Below, piece after piece: positions 49,827 to 59,580 of a DNA stretch of 64,000 bases. The notes beneath the pieces are model-generated. The model made no database searches, was not told where the DNA came from, and saw nothing but the letters and a program-made list of their open reading frames with translations. Numbering within the stretch: the stretch's first letter is position 1; each line of letters begins with the position of its first letter. Source of the stretch: Lepidostoma basale (taxonomy: Eukaryota; Arthropoda; Insecta; Trichoptera; Lepidostomatidae). The stretch covers positions 1,041,001 to 1,105,000 of the forward strand of contig JAHDVF020001030.1 of the NCBI GenBank assembly GCA_022606425.2, read 5' to 3'. The position numbers and the translations under genes were made by a program.

Positions 49827-50116
49827 TTAACTAACCATCACACCGTTTTCCCGCAAGGATAGGTAAAGAGGATGGACCGCCATACCGTTCTGTCCTGACA
49901 TACTTCTCTTGCTTCCTCCACATTAATACATCGTAACAAGCACGTTCGTCGATAATTCCGACTTCGAATGTGGCCGCCTTTCAGTATTTGATTAATTTGG
50001 TCATACCATGCTTTCTTTGGTCTTCCACGACTTCTCTTTCCACTCACACTGCTTGTATACAAATGTTTATTCATTTTTCTCGCGTTCATTCTTTCCATAT
50101 GTCCAAACCATCTGAG
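49827..50116 (-). mobile_element. RTE-1c 3' end nested in RTE-1a
   Basis: The minus frame 49,838-50,098 encodes MERMNARKMNKHLYTSSVSG, KRSRGRPKKAWYDQINQILK, RRTCLLRCINVEEAREVCQD and ends CGKTV. The 3' tail on plus is TTAACTAACC. GATGTAA and GATCTAA flank it, a 7-bp target duplication with one change. Confidence 0.75.
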
Positions 50117-50369
50117 GATCTAAATGGAACTAGAAATATAAAAAGACCGAGGAAAACGTGACGCGATCAAATAAATCAAATATTGAATTTCGCCCACCCT
50201 AGAAGTCGGAGAAATCGACGTGGTTGCTTGACACATTTTAAAGTATTTTCTTGAAAGAAATTTAAATTTACTAACTTTAAAATATGCGGGAACATTTATA
50301 AGATTTACTACTTTTTTTATATCCTGGCTGCATAAAACTCCTTAGATAATTAATACGAATGAAAACGAC

Positions 50370-50690
50370 CACAGCAGATAAGACACTGAGATCACACGGA
50401 ACACGAGAATTAGACAGATATGTGAGGTTGGGGATATTATTAGAAGGAGAAGACAGCGAAGTAAGGACTAATACGGTCATGCCTAAATAATGGACACCAC
50501 CAGACTCCCCTACATTGTACTACGTAATCAACCCCACGGGACTAGACCTCGTGAAAGACCTACTAAAATATGGAAGGACAACAATCCACCTCACAGAAAG
50601 AGCCACCCCCTAGAGAACAGACCACTTAGGTCTACAACAATGAAGAAGAAGAAAACAAAAATTTCGAAAATAAACTGTCAAATTATTTAG
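50370..50690 (+). mobile_element. RTE-2 3' end
   Basis: GACACTGAGATCACACGGAA, MDTTRLPYIVLRNQPHGTRP, RERPTKIWKDN, then HRKSHPLENRPLRST codons in the next frame and an AAGAAGAAGAAAAC tail. Close to the 3.3-kb copy. Confidence 0.65.
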
Positions 50691-50699
50691 TTTTAATCC

Positions 50700-50870
50700 T
50701 GACTGTGTATAACCAACCCGCCATTGGTGATGCCAGTAGGAAGAGCAATTTGGACGTTGAATCTAATAATCTCGGTTTGGACATTTGGACATTTTCAGTG
50801 TCTTTGAGGTAGTGTTCATAATTGAAACTGCCTCACTAACGTCGACATATTTGGGTTCCTTCTGATGTGT
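50700..50870 (+). mobile_element. Jockey-F-related 3' fragment
   Basis: CCGCCATTGGTGATGCCAGT, AGGAAGAGCAATTTGGACGT: PPLVMPVGRAIWTLNLIISV codons, as in the 10.4-kb copy on the other strand. Short and stop-containing. Confidence 0.5.
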
Positions 50871-50879
50871 ATGATTTTT

Positions 50880-51050
50880 TTAAATAATAATTAAATAAAA
50901 CGATGTTTTTTAACTACTTCCACTTTTGTCTTTATTTAGACAGCGACCGGTTTCGCCAGGCTCGCCAAAAGTGGAAGTTGTTAAAAAACATCGTTTTATT
51001 TAATTATTATTTAAAATGAACTTCCATCAAGAGATTTCAGTGATTTTTTT
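50880..51050. repeat. HHR-B collapsed palindrome
   Basis: The left arm AAATAAAACGATGTTTTTTA ... CAGCGACCGGTTTCGCCAGG is followed almost directly by the inverted outer arm CAAAAGTGGAAGTTGTTAAA ... CATCGTTTTATTT. The centre, with the second ribozyme-like unit, is deleted. The remaining minus unit keeps GAAACCGGTC|GC and half of stem II. Confidence 0.6.
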
Positions 51051-51109
51051 GTTTTCATATCATTGTTTTATCTTTGTTACACCGTTTTGAGTCCAAATGA
51101 GTCGCCTTA

Positions 51110-51329
51110 AGGCAGAAACATACTATTAACACGCCACGCCACCCGATGCCACGTGATGCGTGTTGAGCCGAATCAAATTGTATTGTTTTCTATGGACAGA
51201 ATCACACTATGAACACCCGACGCGACGCCATGCGCGCACACGCCACCCGATCCAGACGAGTTAGATCGACGTGTTGCCGATGGTGGGAGTAAACACGCCA
51301 TGTCGCGAGTTAATAGTATGTTTCTGCCT
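51110..51329. mobile_element. MITE with perfect 21-bp inverted repeats and TTA duplication
   Basis: AGGCAGAAACATACTATTAA plus C at the left end is matched perfectly and inversely by GTTAATAGTATGTTTCTGCC plus T at the right. TTA lies on both sides (51,107-51,109; 51,330-51,332). A 3-bp TWA duplication is the rule for PIF/Harbinger. The 220-bp body is GC-rich with repeated CACGCCACCCGAT-like and inverted GCGTCGCGTCGGG-like words, unlike its AT-rich surroundings. Confidence 0.75.
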
Positions 51330-51332
51330 TTA

Positions 51333-51840
51333 ATGTTTTTCGTTTGTTATGTCTCATTTATGTATTATGTGTAAATAAATAAATAACCCCTTAAAATATA
51401 ATTTTCTAATTACGTGGTTAGGTAAGTTTAGGTTTTGATTTAAAAATAGTAATCGCTTTTTGTTGTGTTAATTGAATAAACTTTAATCCTGGTTAGTTTG
51501 AGTGGGTTAATGTAAATTTAGAGCTTCGTTTACATATGAATATATAGATTCTCCTTTCATCTTAACTTTCCCAGGTTAAGATCCTACTATCTCCTTCATT
51601 ACAATAACTATTTGATAGCATCTCCTTCAAAGGAAATTGCGGTTTTAATTAAATTATTCCGAGGCATATGTTCTGCATAGCAAATAGCAAGTTATAATAC
51701 GTTACACGCGAGTCCTAATTATTAATTACAGAGACTTGCCTCACGAGGGTAATTACGTTATTAATTAAGGATACGAGAAAAAATAATTTATGTAAATTTA
51801 TTGATTCTTGAACAATGTTGAAAACTTCTTCTTCTATTTC
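51333..51840. other. No feature seen
   Basis: No assignable repeat. A leader-like TTGATTCTTGAACAATGTTG at 51,800-51,820 recalls HHR-A. Confidence 0.4.
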
Positions 51841-52575
51841 TTCGATAATAATCATAATAATAATAAAATGCTAACTTTTATAGCGCCGTTTTTGTGATGT
51901 AATCAAGTCAAGGGCGCATTAAGACGTGTGTTAAATCAAAAAATAAAAATTTTCGCGATCGGTTAAAAAGTATAGTGGAACAAAGTATGATTTTTAAATT
52001 GGGTATGAAATATGAAAAAGATGGGTTTTCAGTTTAGATCTGAAATCTGTCGGATCATTTATGCATCTGAGGTGTGAAGGGAGATTGTTCCAAGCTGATG
52101 GACCGGCTACCGCGAACGCTCGAACCCCGAAATTTGTACTGGGGCAACGCTTCGGCTCAACTAATATTCCTATCGCTGAGGAGTTTGCCGAGCGAAGTGT
52201 GGATTTCCTTGTATTTAGGCTGTCCGTTATACAGAGTTTAGATACATAACTTGGTGCCATTCCATGTAGCGCTTTGAATACTGTCCAGCAGAGTTTATAC
52301 TGGATTCTTTCTGGACTTTTCAGCCAGTGAAGTTCTTTGAGATGTTGTGTTATATGAGACTTTTTTGGAATGCCTTTAATGAGTCTTGCTGCTGCATTGA
52401 ACGCAGATTGAAGTTTGTTTATTTGTTGTTTTGGAATGTTTGCATAAATTCCATTACAATAATCAAGTCGTGACACAACGAAGGAATTTACAAGAGTTTT
52501 GAAAGTGTCATGGGGAATACTCCTTTTGACGGATTTTAATCGTCTTGGGTATCTATACTTAGTATACAACACTCA
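51841..52575 (-). mobile_element. CR1-B 3' end, best copy
   Basis: The minus frame 51,994-52,572 is open for 192 codons: RYPRRLKSVKRSIPHDTFKT, LVNSFVVSRLDYCNGIYANI, PKQQINKLQSAFNAAARLIK, GIPKKSHITQHLKELHWLKS, ... NFGVRAFAVAGPSAWNNLPS, ... FRSKLKTHLFHISYPI. This is the post-RT thumb and C-terminal domain of a CR1/Daphne-like LINE, giving the reference for the family. The 3' UTR and (TTA)n tail (AATAATCATAATAATAATAA on plus) follow. 5'-truncated. Confidence 0.85.
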
Positions 52576-52795
52576 CTTTATTATAAAAATAAAAATTTAA
52601 AACTAAGTTCTTTGAGATGTTGTGTTATATGGGACTTTGTGGCTCGATGGCTCTATCATTCTCTTTGCCTACCCTTGCAGGAAACGGTGTGATGGCTTTT
52701 TATGTGTTTGATTGTATTGTATAATATTCATACTTTTAAAGTGTCGTTTTCGTGAATTATTCACCTCCAGGGTGCATTGAGAAGTGTTTTAAATT
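52576..52795. repeat. Short fragments: CR1-B and RTE-1b tails
   Basis: 52,603-52,635 repeats CR1-B (AAGTTCTTTGAGATGTTGTG). 52,640-52,700 is an RTE-1b end on plus (CATTCTCTTTGCCTACCCTT, AACGGTGTGATGG). 52,730-52,795 is a CR1-B 3' UTR on minus (GTGTCGTTTTCGTGAATTAT). Confidence 0.55.
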
Positions 52796-52796
52796 T

Positions 52797-52905
52797 AAAA
52801 ATGACGACCTTTGTGGCAGAGTAGCAACATCTATTAATGCCACACCGAAGGTCACGAGTTTATTTCCAGCAATGACACTGTGATTTTTAATCTTATAGTC
52901 ATTTA
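52797..52905 (+). repeat. SINE-1 copy, head only
   Basis: GACGACCTTTGTGGCAGAGT (A box), CCACACCGAAGGTCACGAGT, TTATTTCCAGCAATGACAC (weak B box). Matches the head of the 60-bp and 18.6-kb copies. Confidence 0.6.
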
Positions 52906-52979
52906 AATCCATTCTTGAGCGTTTAAGTTTCAGATGTATGTTTGTACTATATACCATTTCAAAGGATTTATAGAAATAT

Positions 52980-53420
52980 ATAGCAAAAGAAGGATGAAAG
53001 TTGAATAAATGCAGTAGCAATGAGATCTCTTAGACGAATGTGTGGTGTATGATAGTGTCGAATGAAAATATAAGAAGTGAATGCGGTGCGAATGATGATC
53101 TAATGAACAAAATAATGAAAGGATCATTAAGATGGTTTGGACATATGGAAATAATGAATGAAGAAAGAATGGTAAAAAAATTATATTATATGTTAACGAT
53201 GTAAATGGAACCAGAAATAGAGGAAGACTGAGGAAAACGTGGTACGATCAAATAAATCAAATAGTGAATGTCAGCCATGTGAGGAGTCAGGGAAATCGAC
53301 GAGCGTGCATGACGCGATGTATGAATGTTGAGGATGCGAGAGAAAAATGTCAGGAAAGAAAATCGTGGCAGTCTATTCTTTCTGCCTACCCTTTCGGGGA
53401 GACGGCTTGATGGTTAGTTA
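52980..53420 (+). mobile_element. RTE-1a 3' end (5'-truncated)
   Basis: AAAAGAAGGATGAAAGTTGA, then broken frames of NENIRSECGANDD, IMKGSLRWFGHMEIMNEER, NRGRLRKTWYDQINQIVNV, RRACMTRCMNVEDAREKCQE and YPFGETA, with the tail GATGGTTAGTTATAC. Confidence 0.8.
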
Positions 53421-53642
53421 TACTGTCTTACGAAAATGTGATTAAAATCAATTGTGGGTACCATTTTAAAATACGTGGATTATGCAATAACTTCATAATG
53501 TTTATGGGGCCACTATAATCTTAAACAAAACTGTATACATATATAAAATTTCAATGAATCAATAATTGAATTACTGGAACCACCTTCATTTACAACCTAA
53601 GGCACGTTTTTCAATCATTTGATATATGAATACAATATTATA
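53421..53642. other. No feature seen
   Basis: AT-rich interval between two RTE-1a copies in opposite orientation. Confidence 0.4.
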
Positions 53643-54690
53643 ACTAGCTAACTAACTAACCATCACGCTGTCTCCCCGAAGGGTTAGGCAGAAAGAATGG
53701 ACTGCCACACCTTTCTTTCCTGACATATTTCTCTCGCTTCATCAACATTCATACATCGTGTCATGCACGCGCGTCGATTTCTCTGACTCCTCACATGGCC
53801 GACATTCAAATTTTGATTTATTTGATCGTGCCACGTTTTCCTCGGTCTTCCTCTATTTCTGTTTCCATTTACATCATGAACATATAATTTTTTTATCATT
53901 CTTTCGTCATTCATTCTTTCCATATGTACAAACCATCTTAATGATCCTTTCATTATTTTGTTCATGACACCATCATTTGCACCGCATTCCCTTCTTATAT
54001 TTTCATTCGACACTCTATCATACACAGAATATCTACACATTCGTCTAAGAGATCTCATTTCTACTGCATTTATTCTACTTTCATCCTTCCCTTGCCAGTT
54101 CCATGCTTCGCTTCTATACATAAGGGTCGGTAGAAGAACACCATTGTGCACTGCCATTCTAGCTTTTTTGGATAGGTTTTTGTTTGCGATGACAACTTTA
54201 AGTGCACCATTCACTTTGTTGCATGCCCCAACCCTTCTTTCAATATCCCTTTCCACTCTCCCATCTCTTGTAAACATACTACCCAAATACACAAACTCAA
54301 CTACTTGCTCCAAATTTTCACCATTCACGCTAATGTTGCAGACTGTCATGATTTTTTTCCTTTTCAAAAATCATTACCTTGGACTTATTAACATTCATCA
54401 TCAGATCATTTCGCATGCATACCTCATACATACAATTCACCAGGACTTGTAGTTCACGCTCGTTGTCAGCAAGTAGGACAGCGTCATCCGCATACAAGAG
54501 ACAGCTTACTGACACTCCGCTCATTTTGGCACCTACATCCAACCCTTTCAGCTCTTTCATACAATTGTCCATATACAGATTAAATAACCATGGGGACATT
54601 ACGCAACCCTGTTTGATACCTTTATTGATATCAAACCAGGGTGTAAGATCTCCATTTACTCTGACACTAGCAGTGCTTTCCGTGTATAGC
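53643..54690 (-). mobile_element. RTE-1a, longest copy with part of the RT domain
   Basis: The minus strand runs from a GIKQGCVMSPWLFNLYMDNC block (RT motif 4 type), through SVSCLLYADDAVLLADNERE with the catalytic YADD, NVNKSKVMIF, NISVNGENLEQVVEFVYLGS, then the post-RT region and the complete C-terminus in the open frame 53,684-54,367 (227 codons). One frameshift separates the RT part (54,330-54,599) from the rest. The (TTAG)n tail is TAACTAGCTAACTAACTAAC on plus at 53,641-53,660. It defines the order of parts for all shorter copies. The clade is RTE-like by its tandem tail, compact C-terminus and motifs; a Proto2-type assignment is possible. Confidence 0.85.
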
Positions 54691-54844
54691 GACTATTATA
54701 GGTTTTCAAATATACGTTTTAAATATCGCTATGTACATACAGATATTATTATTATTAAGTAAAAACTGGTCGAAGTTAAAAATAGCATAAAAATTGGAGA
54801 GACATCTCCAGGCGTTATCTAGCAATACGTTAATGGCAGTAGTC

Positions 54845-55215
54845 TTTCACATTGCGTTAATAAACCATTCTACTTAGTGTTTAATCCAATCTTCATAGAT
54901 GGAGCTAGTGTAGATTAAACAAAAAAAAGTGAAGTGTGGTGTTAAATACATTGTAGCATATATACAACTTCCAAAAAATTTGACAGAAATGGCGTTCGTA
55001 AGAAGGGCAGAATGGGGAATGTTGTATTACATAAAGCGTGCGCTTAACCCAACCAATGACAAGTCATAAGTCCTGTAAACGCCTCTATCACCACATTCTG
55101 TTTCCAATTTGCATCTTCGTCTCTATTGATATACAATTAATCCTTAAAATGATAACCCGCAATGGGTAAAATCCAGTAGTCGTCTACAAGTATTTGTATA
55201 TATTGAAAATATTAT
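54845..55215 (+). repeat. Repeat U copy
   Basis: CACATTGCGTTAATAAACCA, CAATCTTCATAGATGGAGCT, GCGCTTAACCCAACCAATGA, AACCCGCAATGGGTAAAATC. Nearly full length, aligned with the 24.4-kb copy. Confidence 0.65.
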
Positions 55216-55450
55216 TATTCTGATGACATGTATTTTAAGTGCGCCGTTTTGTAAAATCAATTACTCCAAGGGCGCACTAGGAAATGACTGACCGAACAGT
55301 GCAGTCTTTAGAAGTTTTTCTAAATTTAACGTCACTATCCTCATACTTAATACTAACATGGAGGCTATTCCACGCCAACGGACCCGCAACGCTGAAAGCA
55401 CAATTATATAAACTTGCTTTATTGGCTCTGACTGGAATTATTATGTTGTT
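55205..55450 (-). mobile_element. CR1-B 3' end, diverged subfamily
   Basis: (ATT)n then GTGCGCCGTTTTGTAAAATC, CTCCAAGGGCGCACTAGG is the 3' UTR. 55,355-55,450 on minus gives NIIIPVRANKASLYNCAFSV, AGPLAWNSLH-like codons. Related to the trace in Helitron 1 at 30.4 kb. Confidence 0.65.
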
Positions 55451-55504
55451 TATATTGTCAATATTAACTAGCCAAAACGTCTTTTCTCCGGATGGGTGAG
55501 CATC

Positions 55505-56080
55505 TTGGAATTCTTCTCACGAATCCTCAACATTCATAATTCGTGGCATACACACACGTCGATTTCTCCGACTCCTTGTGTGGCCGACACTTAATATTTG
55601 ATTGATTTAATCGTGTTATAATTTTCATATATTTCTTGTTTACATAGGTCACATATCATTCCTTAAACAATCTGTCTTGTATATAATAAAATCAATCAAA
55701 TATTGTATGTAGACCACGTGAGGAGTCGGTGAAATCGACGTGGGTGCATGAAATGATGTATGAATGTCGAGAAATCGAGAGAAACATCGCACGCTTAATA
55801 GTAAACTGACCGATTATGGTTTAGGTCATAATTAAGTTAACAAAAGTCAAAATTTCGCCAATTGACCTCAATTCGTACGTGTTTTTAATTCATACGTGTT
55901 TTTCGACTGTTTTTGTTAAAACACCGACTCATGTCAGATTGAGCAAAACTTGCTTTTTTGAGTTAAGCCAGTGTTCTATTAAGCGTGCGATATGTCAGGA
56001 AAGAACAGTGTGGCGTTCCATTATGTATGCCTACCTCTTCGGGGAGACGGGGTGATGACTTGTTCGTTAGTCAATTAGTT
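55505..56080 (+). mobile_element. RTE-1a fragments in both orientations, one with a MITE insertion
   Basis: 55,505-55,625 on minus (ATCCTCAACATTCATAATTC, TGGCCGACACTTAATATTTG). 55,685-55,786 plus 55,991-56,060 on plus (a GRRNRRGCMKCMNVEKS-like run, then YVRKEQCGVPLCMPTSSGR in another frame; end GAGACGGGGTGATGACTTGT). The plus copy is split by the MITE at 55,787. Confidence 0.65.
55787..55990. mobile_element. MITE with TA-type duplication in RTE-1a
   Basis: TCGCACGCTTAATAGTAAAC (left) pairs with the right end GTGTTCTATTAAGCGTGCGA in inverted orientation, about 22 bp with two changes. It interrupts 'GAAATATGTC' of RTE-1a: CA before and TA after, a decayed TA duplication as for Tc1/mariner-type MITEs. 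204 bp, no transposase. The body includes a direct repeat of TTCGTACGTGTTTTTAATT and TTCATACGTGTTTTTCGAC. Confidence 0.7.
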
Positions 56081-56509
56081 ATCAGTATTTTTTAAATGTG
56101 ATAACTAAGCTTGAAAAACCCGCTATTTAAGCCGATTCTAGTCTTGAGTTATTATTATTAATTTTGATTACCATGTCGTTATAGAGAAATAAAACATAAC
56201 TGAACGAGCGCCCATATTTAAAGAGCTAATAATGGTTTCACCATCTCATATACGATTACATCAACACGAGTCTCACGAACACTGCTTCGAGATCTTTTTC
56301 GGTACATTTAATAGGTTGGCGGTTAGTAAAACGAGCCCGTGGTTATTGCAAGTAATAAAAAAAAACATAAAATAATAAAATACAAAAATATTTTAAAGCG
56401 AAAATATTGTGGTTCGTCATATAATCACCACAGACAATAGAAGCTTTGCAATATAAATATAACTGATAATTAATACGAATTAAAAGGTATGTTTGCTTTA
56501 TTTATTTTA
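56081..56509. other. No feature seen
   Basis: 56,190-56,350 has mixed composition and no repeat match. No gene. Confidence 0.4.
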
Positions 56510-57110
56510 ATTATTATTATTATTATTATTATTGAGGGTAAAAAATTGCGAATACAGTATACAAATTTGTATTTTTGCAAACACATAGAGCCAACAAAAC
56601 AAGGCCAATTACATGCTACCACAAATATTAACATATTGAATGCTAAGGCATTCACACTGTGGAATTCCATAGTAATGTACTTAGGAAATTGAAAAATGGG
56701 ATTCTAACATATATACAAGTTCCAAAAAATTGTCAGATGTGGTTGTCATAAGAAGGGCGGAATGGGGAATGTTGTTAAAACATAAAGCGATCGCTCAACC
56801 CAACCAAAGACAGGTCATAAGTCCTGTAAGCGCCTCGGCCACCACAGTCTGTTCCCAGGAAAAACAATTTAAATCTTCGTCTCAATGGAGATGCAATTCA
56901 TCTTTATAAAAATTTTATTATGACTCTTTTCCCTAAAAAATTATTTCAACCAGTGCTGCAAAGTGAATAAGTTAATACCAAATTAAACCCCAAATATTAA
57001 AAAACAACTGACACAAGGTTAAATATATGAGAATAATAAAGTAATACTTCAATTGAGTCAAGGAGAAAAATGGTAGTACTAGTATATTAGTGAATAATCA
57101 TAGATAAAAT
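56510..57110. repeat. Repeat V with a repeat U insertion
   Basis: V: 56,525-56,640 (GAGGGTAAAAAATTGCGAAT, ACAAGGCCAATTACATGCTA, CCACAAATATT) and 56,985-57,110 (ACAACTGACACAAGGTTAAA) match 15,385-15,540 in one piece, so the stretch between is inserted. U: 56,700-56,910 (AAGGGCGGAATGGGGAATGT, CTCAACCCAACCAAAGACAG). (ATT)n precedes V. Confidence 0.55.
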
Positions 57111-57174
57111 ATAATATAAGAATGTAAAAAAGAAAAGTAGAGTAACGTGGTTTCAATCGCCCCGAAGGGTTGCT

Positions 57175-57330
57175 TCGAACTTTTTTAATGTGAATGACAT
57201 GTTTCGCCTGTCTAAATCATTATCAAAGTGACATTTGATAATGCTGTAGACAGACGAAACATGCCATTCACATAAATTATAAAAAAACTTCCAGAAAACA
57301 AATGTTTTTTTGTATTTATGTATTTGAATA
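57175..57330. repeat. HHR-A palindrome, diverged
   Basis: GTGAATGACATGTTTCGCCT, GTCTAAATCATTATCAAA and TTTGATAATGCTGTAGACAG, ACGAAACATGCCATTCAC are inverted arms only about 8 bp apart. Compensatory change supports stem II: GCTGT..ACAGAC differs from other copies yet still pairs in part. The plus unit has GCC instead of GTC at the cleavage site. Confidence 0.6.
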
Positions 57331-57354
57331 AATATACTATAATAATAAGAATAA

Positions 57355-57700
57355 GTGCACAATGGTGTTCTTCTACCGACCCTTATGTAATGAAGCGAAG
57401 CATGGAACTGGCAAAAGAAAGATAAAAGTAGAATAATTGCAGTAGAAATGAGATATCTTAGACGAATGTGTGAATATTCTGTGTATGATAGAGTATCGAA
57501 TGAAAATATAAGAAGTGAATGCGGTGCGAATGATGGTGTTATGAACAAAATAATAAAAGGATCATTACGATGGTTTAGAAATATGGAAAGATTGAATCAA
57601 GAAAGAATGGTAAAAAAAGTAAGAAAAGTGTGGCATTCCATTCTTTCTGCCTACCCCTTCAGTGAGACGGCGTGATGGTTAGTTTGTTAGTTAGTTATAA
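57355..57700 (+). mobile_element. RTE-1a copy with internal deletion
   Basis: HNGVLLPTLM, a break, then the frame 57,448-57,675: YLRRMCEYSVYDRVSNENIR, SECGANDGVMNKIIKGSLRW, ERLNQERMVKKVRKVWHSIL, SAYPFSETA. About 190 bp (YVNDVNG to AREICQE) is deleted in frame between VKKV and RKVW. Tail GATGGTTAGTTTGTTAGTTA. Confidence 0.8.
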
Positions 57701-58035
57701 TATGTTAAATTTGAAAGTTTTATAATAAGAAGATGTAGGAATTCTGGGGGTTGTCAAATGCTTGTTACCCCCACTACCCCTGTTAGATGCATGTTTTTTA
57801 TGTATTTAGTTTCCTAACATAAACATAGAATTGACATTTTCGTTTAAAATTTCTCATTGCAGAAGTCAGTTCATTTTGTTAGCGACCCTAGAATAGTCAA
57901 GCTTTTGTTACATTTATAATTGAATATCGAATCAAATTATAATACATTTTAAGAAAAAAATCGTAAGATTTTAAATATAATTAGAAGCGTATTTTTTAAT
58001 TAAGAATTTAAGTACATTGGCTTGAAAAATTTAGG
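57701..58035. other. No feature seen
   Basis: AT-rich, with a short C-rich patch (CCCCCACTACCCCTG). Confidence 0.4.
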
Positions 58036-58660
58036 TAATTATAAAATATAACGATGTCGAAACAAAACATTTGTCTTTATTTTGACGGCGACCGACTTCG
58101 CCACACTTCTAAAATACCACAATGCCTCGAGACTAAAGTCTTCAACCAGTGCGTCATGCCAGTCATGACGTACGAAGCCGAGAAGTGGACACTGACAAAA
58201 GGTCTAGTCTACAGATTCAAGGGCGTCCAACGTGCCATGGAAAGAGCCATGCTTGGAATTACCTTGAGGGACAGATTTAGAAACGAATTTATTCGTCAAC
58301 AAACTAAGGTGACTGAGGTGGCTCTGAGGATGGGCTGGCCATATCTGTCGGAGAACCGACGGCCGATGGGGAAGACGGGTTCTGGAGTGGAGACCGCGTA
58401 CAGGATTCCGCAGATTTGGATGTCCACCTGCCCGCTGGATCGACGATCTGAAGAGGATTGCTGAACATGGATGAATGGGAGCAGCAATGGATAGGGGGCG
58501 GTGGCGTGCATTGGAAGAGGCCTACATTCAGCAGTGGATGACAGACGGCTGATGATGATGATAATGACTTCGCCAGGCTCGCTGGCATCCATAGACTGGT
58601 CAACTGGTTAAGATTGTTCTACATGTCTTCTCCTACTTCTTATTCTTCTTATAGTACTGA
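58036..58660. repeat. HHR-B copy interrupted by an RTE-3
   Basis: Left part 58,040-58,103 (AAAACATTTGTCTTTATTTT, GACGGCGACCGACTTCGCCA) and right part 58,566-58,640 (GACTTCGCCAGGCTCGCTGG, CATCCATAGACTGGTCAACT). On minus the joined unit has stem II GCCAG/CTGGC, but GAAACC became GAAGTC and the core box reads CTATGGA, so it is inactive. Confidence 0.6.
58104..58565 (+). mobile_element. RTE-3 3' end with perfect 10-bp target duplication
   Basis: Encodes QCLETKVFNQCVMPVMTYEA, EKWTLTKGLVYRFKGVQRAM, ERAMLGITLRDRFRNEFIRQ, QTKVTEVALRMG, then in other frames TGSGVETAYRIPQ... and RWRALEEAYIQQWMTDG, stop, and (GAT)n tail GATGATGATGATAATG. GACTTCGCCA occurs at 58,094-58,103 and 58,566-58,575. A textbook target-primed insertion of a 5'-truncated RTE-like LINE. 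Confidence 0.85.
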
Positions 58661-59065
58661 CGAACTGTTGTTAGTTATATCTCCTTTCTTCTGGGATTAA
58701 AATCCCATCTATCTTATCATTTTTTGGCGGTCAGTTTCGTAACCGACCCTTCGGAAGACTGGCTCAAGCCATTTTTAGGATCCTATTTTTTTGCATACCG
58801 GAGACAAACTCGTTCCAGTATCTTCTCTTTGGCGCATCCATCTGCCAATGTCTCACCTCACGAATCTTTCAAATTTCTGTATTTATTATTTGGCATTTAT
58901 GAATAAGCACATGAGCATCAAGGATAAAATGAGGATCCACAAAACCTGCGTCAGACCTACTTTAACATATGCAATAGAATCCAGAGCCGACACAGCTCGA
59001 ACCAATCAATTCCTGCGCGTCAACGTGATGAAAGAAGATTCAGAAAAAAATTCTGAGGTATCTCT
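58640..59065. mobile_element. RTE-2 fragments, head to head
   Basis: 58,625-58,870 on minus starts at a GAA-type tail (CTTATTCTTCTTATAG) with very diverged VKRYWNEFVSGMQ-like codons. 58,895-59,065 on plus encodes HMSIKDKMRIHKTCVRPTLT, YAIESRADTARTNQFLRVNV, the region upstream of the usual 3' fragments. Confidence 0.55.
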
Positions 59066-59580
59066 ACATGAGGGAGTATGGTAGCTATCCGTGGCTCTAT
59101 CCCACAGCATTTATTTTGGGAATGCTTGGGACCAACTCTCTGTAGCCTCAAAGAGATGGGCATCTCTTAACCGATTTCTCTAGATTACTCAGGGGATATT
59201 TCGAGAACTCGGCCGTGATGGAGGGTATTCGGCATTTTGTCCCCGATAGATATCTCCGACAGCGACAGTATAGATTGTTATACCTACCGGCCGCCAGAAC
59301 CAACCTGACTCTGGTGACACCGGTGGGAAGAGCAATTAATCCGCTGAAAGCGGTCTCTTCGGAGATCGACGTCTTTCATATAAGTGAAAGTACGTTCAGA
59401 AGGCAAATACTCTTAATTCTGGAGAGTATTTTGTCTTCCCAATGTTGAACCATCTCTTATGCGTTTCTGGTAGTATACTTTACACTATATATTATTTTAC
59501 CTGTTCTCAATACGAGTAGATGCCATAAAAATTTATTTTGTAATGTCTGTTGATGAAATAAACTGATTTGATTTGATACT
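59066..59580 (+). mobile_element. Jockey-F 3' end, near complete
   Basis: GGGAATGCTTGGGACCAACT starts it. 59,215-59,448 is open: MMEGIRHFVPDRYLRQRQYR, LLYLPAARTNLTLVTPVGRA, INPLKAVSSEIDVFHISEST, FRRQILLILESILSS. AAATAAACTGATTTGATTTG closes it. Confidence 0.75.

Larger units (their letters stand above)
49340..50245 (+). mobile_element. RTE-1a copy with two elements nested inside
   Basis: Three separated pieces of one plus-strand RTE-1a copy: 49,340-49,582 (NAVHNGVLVPNP to VFNKIMK), 49,763-49,826 (RWFGQMERMVKKAYINDV) and 50,117-50,245 (NGTRNIKRPRKT, then QIKQILNFAHPRSRRNRR). The gaps are filled by HHR-A and by RTE-1c. It lacks the final codons and tail. Confidence 0.7.

Noticed and set aside
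53684..54367. A host gene of 227 codons
   Set aside because: It is the RTE-1a post-RT region, followed by the TTAG tail and preceded by the YADD domain in another frame.
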